Assembly (NCBI GenBank): GCA_016719635.1
Contig: JADJYT010000006.1
Span: 1-61,078 of the forward strand
DNA length: 61,078 nt
Reading direction: 5' to 3'
Source: Sphingobacteriales bacterium
Lineage (GTDB): Bacteria; Bacteroidota; Bacteroidia; Chitinophagales; JADIYW01
Shown: one piece after another, positions 45,101-54,865 of the stretch
Numbering within the stretch: the stretch's first letter is position 1
Layout: every line of letters begins with the position of its first letter
Translations under genes and position numbers: made by a program
The notes under the pieces: generated by a model
What the model saw: the letters and a program-made list of their open reading frames with translations, nothing else
Database searches by the model: none
Told to the model about the DNA's origin: nothing

Positions 45101-46333
45101 ATGGCGGATTTCAAAGAGCACTGGTGGCTCTATTTGTCCATGCCCGTCATCGCCTCTGTGATTGGTTATGCCACTAAAATTGTGGCCATCAGGATGATGT
45201 TTGAACCGCTGGAATTTTTCGGGATCAAACCATTTCTGGGTTGGCAGGGCATCATTCCGCGCAAGGCGGCCATCATGAGTTCCATTGCCTGTGATACGCT
45301 GACATCCAGACTGATTACACCCAAAGAAATATTTTCACGCCTCGACCCTGACCGGGTGGCAAAAGAATTGGAAAAACCCATGCTTCCGATAGTGGAAAAG
45401 ATTACCCACGACGTGATGAGCCACTATCAGCCCGGCCTGTGGGAAAGCATTCCGGAAAATGCCAAAAAATTGCTGATTAAACGGATACAACAGGAATCAC
45501 CGGCCATGGTGCGGCAGCTGATGCAGCAAACCAAGGATAACTTGGACGAAGTTTTTGACCTGAAAGATATGGTCATCACAAATCTTACCAAAGACAAAGA
45601 ACTGCTGAATAAAATATTTCTGGAAAGCGGTGAAAAAGAATTTCAGTTCATCCGCAACTCAGGTATCTATTTTGGCTTCCTGATTGGGTTGGTGCAGATG
45701 ATTGTATGGATGCTGACACAGGAACCGCTGATTATGCCCATATTTGGTTTGTTTACGGGTTGGTTCACCGACTGGCTGGCATTGAAGATGATTTTTCTGC
45801 CTAAAACCCCCAAAAAATATATTGGTTTATTCAACTGGCATGGCTTGTTTTTCAAACGGCAGCAGGAGGTCGCCTCCGCCTACGGTGCACTGATTGCCCA
45901 GAAAGTCCTCACTCCGAGCAACATGATAGAATCTATACTGACAGGAAAATTATCCGATAACCTATTCAATATGATTCAGAAAAATGTACAGCAGATGGTG
46001 GATGAACAGGCGGGCGTTTTAAAGCCAATCGTAGTGTTTGCTGTCGGTTCTGAGAAATACAGAGCCATGAAAACGGCCATTACCGGAAACATGGTCAAGC
46101 AACTGCCGGTTGCGTTGAAACACATTGAAAAATATGCCGAAGATGCCATGGACATCAGAAATACCCTGGTCACCAAAATGCAGGAACTGACGCCGGATGA
46201 GTTTGAAGGCGTTCTGCGTCCTGCCTTCAAACAGGACGAATGGATTCTGATTACCGTGGGTGCTGTGCTGGGATTTATGGTGGGCGAACTGCAGGTGTTG
46301 CTCATGGAGCATTTTGTCCTCCACGCCGGTTAA
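45101..46333 (+). CDS. DUF445 family membrane protein
   Basis: 410 residues from the ATG at 45101 (MADFKEHWWLYLSMPVIASV). The frame is open back to an ATG at 44978, but that codon is within the recA terminator hairpin, so the longer form is unlikely. VIGYATKIVAIRMMFEPLEF, LGWQGIIPRKA, and the second repeat GLFTGWFTDWLALKMIFLP with NWHGLFFKRQQEVA are the paired DUF445 signatures. Membrane helices lie at both ends and in the middle. Function of the family is unknown. Confidence 0.88.
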   Translation: MADFKEHWWLYLSMPVIASVIGYATKIVAIRMMFEPLEFFGIKPFLGWQGIIPRKAAIMSSIACDTLTSRLITPKEIFSRLDPDRVAKELEKPMLPIVEKITHDVMSHYQPGLWESIPENAKKLLIKRIQQESPAMVRQLMQQTKDNLDEVFDLKDMVITNLTKDKELLNKIFLESGEKEFQFIRNSGIYFGFLIGLVQMIVWMLTQEPLIMPIFGLFTGWFTDWLALKMIFLPKTPKKYIGLFNWHGLFFKRQQEVASAYGALIAQKVLTPSNMIESILTGKLSDNLFNMIQKNVQQMVDEQAGVLKPIVVFAVGSEKYRAMKTAITGNMVKQLPVALKHIEKYAEDAMDIRNTLVTKMQELTPDEFEGVLRPAFKQDEWILITVGAVLGFMVGELQVLLMEHFVLHAG

Positions 46334-46375
46334 GCATCATACCACATTCATTTAAACAATTCTTAACTTCTTAAC

Positions 46376-46399
46376 GAATGCTATGCGTGCATTCTTTTT
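46376..46399 (+). terminator. Probable terminator after the DUF445 gene
   Basis: GAATGC (46376-46381) pairs with GCATTC (46389-46394) across a seven-base loop, followed by five T. A modest stem. Confidence 0.55.
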
Positions 46400-46489
46400 G
46401 TAATTTTAATTGATTCATCATTTCAATTATTACAGTCAGTTGCTTCACATTAAAAACAGTGAACGGTGCGCTGTCAACCAACCACCCAA

Positions 46490-47980
46490 ATGAACAACAA
46501 GGTTTTTATTTTTGACACAACACTCAGAGACGGCGAACAGGTGCCGGGCTGCCAGCTGAATACGATTGAAAAGATAGAAGTAGCACTGGCCCTGGAAGAA
46601 CTGGGAGTGGATGTGCTGGAAGCCGGATTTCCGATTTCATCTCCCGGGGATTTTAAATCTGTGGTAGAGATTACCAAGAATATATTCAAGCCTACCATTT
46701 GTGCGCTGACCCGTGCGGTGGCTGCAGATATTGACTGTGCGGCGGAGGCTTTGAAACTGGCCAAACGCGGCCGTATTCACACAGGCATTGGCTCGTCAGA
46801 TATCCATATTAAAAATAAGCTGAAGACAACACGTGAAGCTATATTGGAGAAGGCGGCGTGGGCGACTAAGTATGCCCGTAATTATGTAGATGACGTGGAA
46901 TTTTTCTGCGAAGATGCAGGCCGTGCAGATTTAGAATTTTTAGCGAAAATGGTGGAAACGGTGATCGCTGCCGGTGCTACTGTCGTCAATATTCCGGATA
47001 CGACAGGGTATTGTCTGCCGGAACAATACGGCGCCAAGATTGCCTATCTGATGAATAATGTGCCAAATATTGACAAGGCTATTTTGTCGGCGCACTGCCA
47101 CAATGATTTAGGGTTGGCGACAGCCAATTCCATAGCGGCGATTAAAAACGGGGCCAGGCAGGTGGAGGTGACCATGAACGGAATCGGGGAGCGGGCCGGA
47201 AATACTTCCCTCGAGGAGGTTGCCATGATTTTGAAATCGCATGAGGGCAATTTACACCTGGATTGCGGCATCAACATCAAAAAGATATATCCTACTTCCC
47301 GATTGATTACCCGCTTGATGCGCATGCCGGTGCAGCCGAATAAGGCAATAGTCGGCAGAAATGCGTTTTCCCATTCTTCCGGTATTCATCAGGATGGGGT
47401 ATTGAAAAACAGGGAGAATTATGAAATCATCGACCCGCATGATGTGGGTGTGCCGGAGTCATTGATTGTGCTGACAGCTAGAAGCGGCCGTGCTGCATTG
47501 AAGCATCGTCTCGAAAACATCGGTTTTAAGATGGAGCAGGCAGAACTGGATGAAACGTATAAGAAATTCCTGGAATTGGCTGATCAGCGCAAAGAAATCT
47601 ATGATGAGGATTTGCTGGAGATGATGGGTCACAGCCGCGAAGGCAAAATTTATGAGATTGATTATCTGGAAGTTCATTGTGGTAAACGCCATCAGGCGAC
47701 AGCAACGGTGGCATTATTGAAAAATGGTGTAAGAACAGTAGAAATTGCAGATGGCTGCGGTCCTGTGGATGCGACGCTGAAAGCAATTGATAAAATTGTG
47801 CAGCAGCCTGTACGTCTGGAGGAGTATCTGGTGCAGGCCATCACCGGCGGTAGTGATGATACCGGAAAGGTACATATCCAGGTTTCCAAAGACGGGGTAT
47901 TTTATTATGGTTTTGGAAATGATACCGATGTGATTTATGCGACAGCCAAAGCATATATTGATGCGTTGAATAAGCTCTAA
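46490..47980 (+). CDS. leuA: 2-isopropylmalate synthase
   Basis: Condenses acetyl-CoA with 2-ketoisovalerate, the first step of leucine synthesis. 496 residues from the ATG at 46490 (MNNKVFIFDTTLRDGEQ); an upstream in-frame start adds eight poor residues. DTTLRDGEQVPGCQLNT holds the metal Asp and catalytic Arg; SAHCHNDLGLATANS gives the metal histidines. GGSDDTGKVHIQVSKDG is in the C-terminal regulatory LeuA dimer domain, which binds leucine. No other leu genes are in view. Close homologues include homocitrate and citramalate synthases, but the C-terminal domain and length favour LeuA. Confidence 0.92.
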   Translation: MNNKVFIFDTTLRDGEQVPGCQLNTIEKIEVALALEELGVDVLEAGFPISSPGDFKSVVEITKNIFKPTICALTRAVAADIDCAAEALKLAKRGRIHTGIGSSDIHIKNKLKTTREAILEKAAWATKYARNYVDDVEFFCEDAGRADLEFLAKMVETVIAAGATVVNIPDTTGYCLPEQYGAKIAYLMNNVPNIDKAILSAHCHNDLGLATANSIAAIKNGARQVEVTMNGIGERAGNTSLEEVAMILKSHEGNLHLDCGINIKKIYPTSRLITRLMRMPVQPNKAIVGRNAFSHSSGIHQDGVLKNRENYEIIDPHDVGVPESLIVLTARSGRAALKHRLENIGFKMEQAELDETYKKFLELADQRKEIYDEDLLEMMGHSREGKIYEIDYLEVHCGKRHQATATVALLKNGVRTVEIADGCGPVDATLKAIDKIVQQPVRLEEYLVQAITGGSDDTGKVHIQVSKDGVFYYGFGNDTDVIYATAKAYIDALNKL

Positions 47981-48093
47981 AATTTATTGTACCCAAACCA
48001 CCCGATGCTCAGGACAATAAAGAAAGGGCATTTATTTAAATCGTCAAGTTCTCTAATTTGTACCTCGCTCGGGAGGACGGCAATTACAGGGTA

Positions 48094-49002
48094 TTAATCC
48101 AGGTAACCCTGATAATATTCCTCCACATATTCTTTTAAACAAACCTTCCAGTCGCGCATGATGTTCAATCCGCGCAGATCCAGTTTTTTATTGATAAGCC
48201 GCTCGCTTGGCGGTCGCTGAGAAAAATATTCCTGTTTCCAGAAATCGGAATCAACGGCAGTGATTTTTATTTCATTTTCTTTCCCTGCCAATCGCACCAG
48301 CTCCGTGGCCACTTCCAGGCGTCCGGTAATGCCGCCGCAAACCATGTTGTACAAACCCCAAACCTCTTTTTCCAGCAGCAGCTTCACATTGCGGGCAAAA
48401 TCGTACGTCAGTGTAGGTGTTCCCAGTTTATCATTTACGATAAACAATTCCTTCTTCCCGTCTTTTAATTGCTGCATCAGTTTCTGGATAAATTTTTTAT
48501 CCTTTTTTGGTCCGGCTCCCATCATCCAGCCAGCCCGGCAGATTAAATGCCGGGTTTTATTTTGCTGCACAAAGACCTCTCCGGCCCATTTGCTGCGTGC
48601 ATAATGTCCGAGCGGATTGGGTTTGTCCCAGTCATCAAATATATCCTGTGTTCCGTCAAAAATCCCTGCGGTAGAAATGTAAAGCATAGGGACGTTTAGT
48701 GCATTGGAAATATGTACGGCATTTTCGACAGCAATGGTATTGGTTAAATAAGCGTCATCCTGATGGGTGTCGCAATATTCCAAAGACGTATGTGCGCCCA
48801 AGTGAAAAAGATAATCCGGTTTAAATTCAAACACGTCTTTCTTATAGGCTTCAAAATCACGGAAGTCCAGAAAAGACAACCAATCCTCATTGATATCTTT
48901 GTCGGTACATTTCAATTCAAATGTATCCTGAAATATTTTGTGGAAGGCTTCTCCCAGCATGCCGCCACAGCCGGCGATATATATTTTTTTCTTCATCTCC
49001 AT
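48094..49002 (-). CDS. RmlD-like NAD(P)-dependent sugar reductase (SDR)
   Basis: 302 residues, extended short-chain dehydrogenase fold. The cofactor motif YIAGCGGMLGEAF is near the start, the catalytic Tyr-x3-Lys is in YARSKWAGEVFVQ, and LICRAGWMMGAGP and RPPSERLINKKLDL match the RmlD substrate-binding family (dTDP-4-dehydrorhamnose reductase). The other rml genes are absent, so the true sugar is unknown. Last of a leftward four-gene polysaccharide cluster. Confidence 0.8.
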   Translation of the reverse strand: MEMKKKIYIAGCGGMLGEAFHKIFQDTFELKCTDKDINEDWLSFLDFRDFEAYKKDVFEFKPDYLFHLGAHTSLEYCDTHQDDAYLTNTIAVENAVHISNALNVPMLYISTAGIFDGTQDIFDDWDKPNPLGHYARSKWAGEVFVQQNKTRHLICRAGWMMGAGPKKDKKFIQKLMQQLKDGKKELFIVNDKLGTPTLTYDFARNVKLLLEKEVWGLYNMVCGGITGRLEVATELVRLAGKENEIKITAVDSDFWKQEYFSQRPPSERLINKKLDLRGLNIMRDWKVCLKEYVEEYYQGYLD

Positions 49003-49095
49003 ATTTTCATACTGAACTTCATCAGCATTATTTTTAGTTCACAAATAGACTCCGAAACAAGTTTGGAAAGAAGTGCAACGTTACAATGGTTGAAC

Positions 49096-50178
49096 TTACA
49101 CCAACGATTTCAGTATGCCCAAATATACGGGTTTGTTCGCTTCTATGGAAAAATTATATAACACAGTTTGCCGTGCGTTCGTACCGATTCGTTTCCTTTC
49201 TTCCGGATGGTCTATCAGGTATTTCAGTTTCTCCAGCCATTCAGCCTCTGTTTTTACCAGGAACCCGTTTTCATTATCCGTGATAACCCGGTTGATGGCA
49301 GCACCTACATTCGTGGCTACCACCGGCAATCCGAAGGTCATATAGGTCAATGCTTTCAGCCCGCTCTTGCCCATCACCCAGGCATCCATGGGCAACGGAT
49401 ATACTCCGATATCCATCCCCTGCAGTTGCGTTGCTTCTTCTTCCTTTTTCCAGTCGAGGTATTCGTAATCCACTCCATTCATATGAAAGGTAAAATTTCC
49501 AATGACACGCAACTTAAACGTCCGTTCCTTTGCCAGTTGCTGAAAGACATTCGTCAGCAGGTACAAATATGGCACGGTGGAATGGGTGCCGGTCCAGCCA
49601 ATCACTACCGGCTTGTCGTTGGTATAGGTATTCACCGGAAACATCCGTTCTGTATCCAGCGTGGAGGAAATATCGGTACATTGTTTACAATACTGAAGTG
49701 CAAATGCGTTGAGGTCCGGCGTGCAGGTAATGACATGGTCGGCATACTTCATCAACGCTATCGGCTTGTCTTTTCCTTTCAGCATATAGATGAAATGGTT
49801 CATCGCCGAGCCTTCCGATTTGTAAATCATGTCATCGATATCATACACGATTTTTTTGGATAGTTTGCGTATCATCCATTCAAAGAACGGAGGGCCAAGC
49901 GGGGTTGCCCATAAATGGATATAAACGATATCATATTTGTGCAGGCGGAACAGATCCAGAAAACGATGCAGGTAGCCGCGCAGAGTACCCATCACCTTTC
50001 GAAGCAGGAATCCCGGTTTGTAGATGATTTCCCAGAAGTCATCATCTACAAAGGAACTGGTGACGGGGCGAAAACCGTTCTTTTCGAAGTGTTCAAAATA
50101 TTGTTCATATTTCAGCCGTTGGCTGGCGGCTTTCCCGAATGGATACGGCGACAGAAAAAGTACTTTTTTCTTTTGCAT
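49096..50178 (-). CDS. Glycosyltransferase family 4
   Basis: 360-residue GT-B enzyme. It opens KKVLFLSPYPFGKAASQRLK, a frequent start in Bacteroidota GT4 enzymes. The donor domain shows VIGWTGTHSTVPYLYLL and a late LKALTYMTFGLPVVATNVGA. Probably adds a sugar to a lipid-linked glycan at the cytoplasmic membrane face. It starts 17 bp after the methyltransferase gene. Confidence 0.85.
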   Translation of the reverse strand: MQKKKVLFLSPYPFGKAASQRLKYEQYFEHFEKNGFRPVTSSFVDDDFWEIIYKPGFLLRKVMGTLRGYLHRFLDLFRLHKYDIVYIHLWATPLGPPFFEWMIRKLSKKIVYDIDDMIYKSEGSAMNHFIYMLKGKDKPIALMKYADHVITCTPDLNAFALQYCKQCTDISSTLDTERMFPVNTYTNDKPVVIGWTGTHSTVPYLYLLTNVFQQLAKERTFKLRVIGNFTFHMNGVDYEYLDWKKEEEATQLQGMDIGVYPLPMDAWVMGKSGLKALTYMTFGLPVVATNVGAAINRVITDNENGFLVKTEAEWLEKLKYLIDHPEERKRIGTNARQTVLYNFSIEANKPVYLGILKSLV

Positions 50179-50195
50179 GACGAACGCGAAATGAA

Positions 50196-50852
50196 TTAAG
50201 GTTTCTCGGCAACCAGTAAAAATTGTTCGCCTAAAAACTTCCAGGCAAACGGCATATTCAGATATGTCTTTATAATAAAACTGTTAACGGGCAGAAACCC
50301 TTTGCTCCGAAAAGATAAGGGAAGAAACTGCGGATAGTTTTTTACGATATTAAATCCGGCGCCGTATAAGTGTTCGGCGACACCCAGTTCTGTCAGGATA
50401 ACCGTATGGTCGGCAAAATTGAAGTAATCTTTATAGGTATAACGGAAGTTCGGGCCCATGATAACGATACGCCCTTTGCTTTTCAGCGTCTTGAACATAC
50501 GTTCTAAAAATTCCGCCACTTCAAACTGGGAGTTCAGGTGTTCCAGAAAATTGGAAATAAAAACACCGTCAAAATAGTTTTCCGGCAACTCCACTTCCAG
50601 GTTGTTTCCGATGATGGTTTTAATATCCGGCGCGGCAAATTTTTTCACCTCATCGGAAAGGTCAATCGTCCAGCGTTCGGCAGAAGGGACATGATTGATA
50701 AATTCACATAAACCACCCGCCGGGTCCAGTGTTTTTTGCGGTTTGTTTAAATGTGTATCGTACAGGAAATGAGCAATTTCTTTCCAAACGACATTCTTTT
50801 TCTGCATATCTACATCCGCAAAGCGGTATTCGTATATTCTGTTATGATTCAT
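50196..50852 (-). CDS. SAM-dependent methyltransferase, class I
   Basis: 218 residues. The SAM-binding motif I is LDPAGGLCEFI and the post-I acidic residue is in RWTIDLSDEVKKFA. YFDGVFISNFLEHLNSQFEV resembles motif IV of glycan methyltransferases, followed by FKTLKSKGRIVIMGPNFRY. Its start overlaps the stop of the upstream membrane glycosyltransferase gene by 11 bp. It probably methylates a surface glycan or caps a chain; substrate unknown. Confidence 0.82.
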   Translation of the reverse strand: MNHNRIYEYRFADVDMQKKNVVWKEIAHFLYDTHLNKPQKTLDPAGGLCEFINHVPSAERWTIDLSDEVKKFAAPDIKTIIGNNLEVELPENYFDGVFISNFLEHLNSQFEVAEFLERMFKTLKSKGRIVIMGPNFRYTYKDYFNFADHTVILTELGVAEHLYGAGFNIVKNYPQFLPLSFRSKGFLPVNSFIIKTYLNMPFAWKFLGEQFLLVAEKP

Positions 50853-52254
50853 GTTTTTCCGTTTTATTGAAATGAATTTGATAGATCATGAAGGACAGCG
50901 AAAATAAGTATAAAAATCGTACAGGTATAGTATATCTGGACTGAATCACGAAAGGCAGGTGAAAAATGTCAAAATAGAGGCAAAAAAAGAGCGGCAGCCA
51001 AATGATGACCAGCAAATCGCGCCGTTTTAGCATACAAACCAAAAAATATCCGATAAACAGCAGCAGGGTGAACGAAGTAGCGATGAAAGTAATGACGGTT
51101 CTGGTTAGTTCAAACCTGTTCATCAGGGTATATTGATTCAGAGACAAGCCCGTATACCAAAGCCTGAAGAAGGTATAGCATTTCAGTTTAACGGAATATC
51201 CAAAGTCTGATAAATAATGGTTGACGGCAATTGTGCTTAATAATTGTTCCCTTTCAGACGTGTAGGTCGCATTGTAGGTCGCAAACAGTTCCGGATGCTG
51301 TTTCATTATGATCAGGTTGGCGCTGTCCTGAGCGGTTAGGTACTTGCTGCAGAGTCGTTCAATACTGTCCCATTCACGGTTAAAGACCGGAATGTTTTTG
51401 CTGGTTTCTTCGTCTGTCGCAAAATTAATGAGCGCATCTTTGTAGGTCGCATTTGTCCAATACCTTCCTGCCGCATAATTGACCATTTTCGGGCTCCAAT
51501 AACCCAGATATAAGGCCCCGGCGCCTCCTTCCAGCGGCGTAATCTTAAACTGATGATGGTGTTTTAGATTCCAGAAACCATAGGGCAGCAGGGTGGCAAT
51601 AAACAACAGCAGGAAAACACTGTTTTTAGCCGGGGATAACTTTTTATACTGAAGCAGGGGCCATAAAAAACGCAGGATAGGAATAAATAAGATGACCGGT
51701 CTAACCTGGAAACAAAACCCATACAGCAAAGCCAGCCCTGTCATTTTTTTCCAGCTGTTAACGGGAATGCAAACCTCCACATACACGATAAGCGTAATTA
51801 AAAACAACATCAATGCTTCCGGGTAAATAAGCGCCGGGTAAGGCAGTATCACAAAATTAAGGATGACGAAGGACAGGAATAGATTTTTTACTGCCAGCGG
51901 TTGTTTGTATCTGTCAGAGATTCGCAGCATAAGACAGATTGCACCGAAAAACAGCGCCAATTGCACCATCTTGATGAAAATGACCGATTCACTTATAAGG
52001 CTGCAGGCGTATAAAAACAGCGGATATCCCGGGTTTCGGAAGGTGTCCGGCACATACTGCGGCAGAAAATACCAGTAGGTGTATCTGCCCTGCTGAAAAC
52101 CCTTCACATAATTCATGTAGGTATATTGGTCGCCGGAGATATAATGGATGTTATAGCCAAATAAAAACAAGGTTTCTGCCAACAATACCGCCAGGAGAAA
52201 ATAAAAGGTGGTTTTTTTATTCAGAACAGAGAGGGCTTGTTGCGCGATTTGCAT
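50842..52254 (-). CDS. Membrane glycosyltransferase, GT39/ArnT-like
   Basis: 470 residues with about eleven hydrophobic helices. The first periplasmic loop carries ISGDQYTYMNYVKGFQQGRY, with the Asp typical of GT-C enzymes that use polyprenyl-linked donors. NPGYPLFLYACSLI is the PMT_2-type motif. The long loop between 245 and 345 probably holds the acceptor site. First gene of the leftward cluster and divergent from the wbpE-like gene, 57 bp away. Confidence 0.78.
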   Translation of the reverse strand: MQIAQQALSVLNKKTTFYFLLAVLLAETLFLFGYNIHYISGDQYTYMNYVKGFQQGRYTYWYFLPQYVPDTFRNPGYPLFLYACSLISESVIFIKMVQLALFFGAICLMLRISDRYKQPLAVKNLFLSFVILNFVILPYPALIYPEALMLFLITLIVYVEVCIPVNSWKKMTGLALLYGFCFQVRPVILFIPILRFLWPLLQYKKLSPAKNSVFLLLFIATLLPYGFWNLKHHHQFKITPLEGGAGALYLGYWSPKMVNYAAGRYWTNATYKDALINFATDEETSKNIPVFNREWDSIERLCSKYLTAQDSANLIIMKQHPELFATYNATYTSEREQLLSTIAVNHYLSDFGYSVKLKCYTFFRLWYTGLSLNQYTLMNRFELTRTVITFIATSFTLLLFIGYFLVCMLKRRDLLVIIWLPLFFCLYFDIFHLPFVIQSRYTIPVRFLYLFSLSFMIYQIHFNKTEKHES

Positions 52255-52311
52255 AAAGAATGGCTAATTCTGCGTAAATTTATGAAAAATCAGACGAATA
52301 ATCTTTTCTAT

Positions 52312-53409
52312 ATGCACACAATCCCGATGGTTGATTTGCAGCAGCAATATGCCCTATTAAAAAAGGAAATAGATGCCGCCATTGAGCAGTGTTTACAGCA
52401 ATCTGTATTTATTGGAGGCCCCGTTGTGGCAGCATTTGAACAGAACCTGAAGGAATATACGGGCATGAAAAATATCATCAGCTGCGGCAACGGTACCGAT
52501 GCCCTGCAGATAGCGCTTATGGCACTGAATCTGCCCAAAGGCAGCAAAATTATCATTCCGGCGTTTACCTATATCGCGCCGGTGGAGGTGATTGCCCTGC
52601 TTGGACTGGAACCTGTCTTTGCTGATGTCGACCTAACTACCTTTAATATAGGGATGGAACAGGTGCGGCAGGTATATACCGAAGATGTAAGGGCTATAAT
52701 TGCCGTTCATTTGTTCGGACAACCGGCAGATATGACTGAAATTGCCTTATTCGCCAAAGAACATCGGTTGTTTTTGATAGAGGATAATGCCCAGTCATTG
52801 GGAGGTGAAAAAAACATTCAACGCGATTCTGTGGTCACCACCTCCTTTTTCCCCACCAAAAATTTAGGCGCTTACGGAGACGGGGGTGCCATCCTTACAA
52901 ACAACGATGCCCTGGCAACCCGGATGCGCCGTATTGCATCGCACGGACAATCTCAAAAATATACGCATGAAACCATCGGTATCAATTCAAGGCTGGATAC
53001 CCTGCAGGCCGCGGTATTGAATGTTAAACTGAAATACCTGGAACAATATATCCAACAGCGACGCAAAGCCGCCGCTTTTTATCATCAGCATTTAAAAGAA
53101 ATTCCGTCCATTGAGCTTCCCGCAGCAATTGAAAACAGCGGACACACCTTCCATCAATATACCATCCGGGTGGCACCGGAACAAAGAAGTGCATTGCAGC
53201 AATTCCTGAAAGAGAAACATATCTCCACTGCAGTTTATTACCCCTTACCCGCCTATCGGCAAAAGGCCTATTTTAACGATAAGATACGTTTACCGAACAC
53301 GGAATGTCTGTGTTCATCCGTCTTGTCGCTTCCAATTTATCCTGAAATTTCCGAAACACAATTATTGTATATTTGTACGGCAATCAGTGATTTTTTTCAA
53401 AACAACTAA
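52312..53409 (+). CDS. wbpE: DegT/DnrJ/EryC1/StrS aminotransferase, WbpE-like
   Basis: PLP-dependent sugar aminotransferase, 365 residues from the ATG at 52312 (MHTIPMVDLQQQYALLKKEI). The frame is open to 52237, but that would overlap the divergent gene. CGNGTDALQIALMAL is the PLP-phosphate region, LIEDNAQSLGG holds the Asp, and SFFPTKNLGAYGDGG the Schiff-base lysine. Directly followed by WbpD-like and WbpB-like genes, so it probably transaminates the 3-keto-uronate sugar made by WbpB. Confidence 0.9.
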   Translation: MHTIPMVDLQQQYALLKKEIDAAIEQCLQQSVFIGGPVVAAFEQNLKEYTGMKNIISCGNGTDALQIALMALNLPKGSKIIIPAFTYIAPVEVIALLGLEPVFADVDLTTFNIGMEQVRQVYTEDVRAIIAVHLFGQPADMTEIALFAKEHRLFLIEDNAQSLGGEKNIQRDSVVTTSFFPTKNLGAYGDGGAILTNNDALATRMRRIASHGQSQKYTHETIGINSRLDTLQAAVLNVKLKYLEQYIQQRRKAAAFYHQHLKEIPSIELPAAIENSGHTFHQYTIRVAPEQRSALQQFLKEKHISTAVYYPLPAYRQKAYFNDKIRLPNTECLCSSVLSLPIYPEISETQLLYICTAISDFFQNN

Positions 53410-53412
53410 AGA

Positions 53413-53982
53413 ATGTCCCTGCATTATTATAAACACGAAACCGCTGTAGTAGATGACGGTGCAGCCATTGGACACGGCAGTAAAATATGGCATTTCTGCC
53501 ATGTGATGAATGCGGTGATAGGAAATAACTGTATACTGGGGCAAAATGTTTTTGTGGCGGATAATGTACGAATCGGGGATGGCGTAAAAATTCAAAACAA
53601 TGTTTCCCTGTATGACGGGGTGTTGTGCGAAGACGATGTTTTCATTGGACCATCCGCCGTATTTACCAATGTCATCAACCCGAGAGGTTTTATTGAACGT
53701 AAGAAAGAATACCAAAAAACCATTGTCAGAAGAGGGGCCACCATCGGTGCGAATGCCACCATCCTTTGCGGGGTCACCATTGGAAGATATGCTTTTATCG
53801 GGGCAGGTGCCGTGGTAACAAAAGAGGTGAAGGATTATGCACTGGTAACGGGTAATCCCGCCCGGCAAACCGGCTGGATGAGCGAAGCGGGCGGTAAACT
53901 GGTGTTTGAAGACGGAGCAGCCACCTGCCCTATTGACCATAAAAAATACAAGCTCGAAAATAACCGTGTTGTCAGGATATAA
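53413..53982 (+). CDS. wbpD: Hexapeptide-repeat N-acetyltransferase, WbpD-like
   Basis: Left-handed beta-helix acyltransferase, 189 residues, 3 bp after the aminotransferase. HETAVVDDGAAIGHGSKIWH and FCHVMNAVIGNNCILGQNVF are typical of the WbpD/WlbB group, with the catalytic histidine in this region. The repeat continues to GRYAFIGAGAVVTKEVKDYA. It would acetylate the 3-amino group of the UDP-2-acetamido-3-amino-glucuronate product of WbpE. Confidence 0.9.
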   Translation: MSLHYYKHETAVVDDGAAIGHGSKIWHFCHVMNAVIGNNCILGQNVFVADNVRIGDGVKIQNNVSLYDGVLCEDDVFIGPSAVFTNVINPRGFIERKKEYQKTIVRRGATIGANATILCGVTIGRYAFIGAGAVVTKEVKDYALVTGNPARQTGWMSEAGGKLVFEDGAATCPIDHKKYKLENNRVVRI

Positions 53983-53994
53983 TCTCTGCTGCAG

Positions 53995-54849
53995 ATGACA
54001 AAAAAATTCGCTCTCATAGGACTTGCCGGCTATATCGCGCCACGCCACCTGAAAGCCATCAAAGAGGTGGGCGGCGACCTGGTGGCGGCGCTGGATATCG
54101 CGGATTCGGTGGGTATACTGGATCCGTATTTTCCGGACTGTGCATTCTTTACAGAGGAGTCTGCGTTCTATGATTTTTTAATGGATAAAGAGCCGGTTGA
54201 TTATCTGGTGGTTTGTTCCCCTAATCATTTACATGAGGAGCACTGTTACGCCGGATTAAAACTGAATACGGATGTCATTTGTGAAAAGCCGCTGACGCTG
54301 ACCACAGAAAGCCTGGCCCATCTGGAGGAAGCTCAACAGTACACCCGAAAACACATTTATACCATTTTACAATTACGGCTGCATCCCAAATTGCAGCAAC
54401 TGAAGGAGGCGACAGAAGCATCTCCGCAAGAGGTAGCAGATGTGCAGATTGAATATTTTACTCCTCGTGGAAAATGGTATCATGCCAGCTGGAAAGGAGA
54501 CATCAGTAAATCCGGAGGTATTGCCACGAATATCGGTATTCACCTGTTTGATTTGGTGGTGTGGCTGTTTGGGGATGTTAAAGAAGTGCAGACGGAAAAA
54601 CAGACCCCGACAGAAAGTATCGGAACAATAGAGCTGCAAAATGCCCGTGTTCGCTGGCATCTGAGCATTGAACCCGATGTGCCGCCCAAGCGGCAAATGA
54701 TTATCAATGGTGTCATGCATGAGTTTACGGATGGCTTCGCGGACCTGCATACGGCATCCTACCGGCGGATTTTGGAAGGAAAAGGTTTTGATACAAGCAT
54801 AGTGAGACCGTCCATAGAATTGGTAGAAAAAATCAGAAAAGCGCTGTAA
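53995..54849 (+). CDS. wbpB: Gfo/Idh/MocA oxidoreductase, WbpB/WlbA-like
   Basis: NAD-dependent dehydrogenase that oxidises C3 of UDP-GlcNAcA. FALIGLAGYIAPRHLKAIKE is the distinctive N-terminus of this group, then CEKPLTLTTES (the Gfo/Idh Glu-Lys-Pro motif), ILQLRLHPKLQQLKE, and KWYHASWKGDISKSGGIATN with the catalytic Lys and the family His in NIGIHLFDL. At 284 residues it is slightly shorter than Pseudomonas WbpB. It completes a wbpE-wbpD-wbpB trio; wbpA and wbpI equivalents are not in the window. Confidence 0.9.
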   Translation: MTKKFALIGLAGYIAPRHLKAIKEVGGDLVAALDIADSVGILDPYFPDCAFFTEESAFYDFLMDKEPVDYLVVCSPNHLHEEHCYAGLKLNTDVICEKPLTLTTESLAHLEEAQQYTRKHIYTILQLRLHPKLQQLKEATEASPQEVADVQIEYFTPRGKWYHASWKGDISKSGGIATNIGIHLFDLVVWLFGDVKEVQTEKQTPTESIGTIELQNARVRWHLSIEPDVPPKRQMIINGVMHEFTDGFADLHTASYRRILEGKGFDTSIVRPSIELVEKIRKAL

Positions 54850-54865
54850 TCGTTTCGGATTTTTC

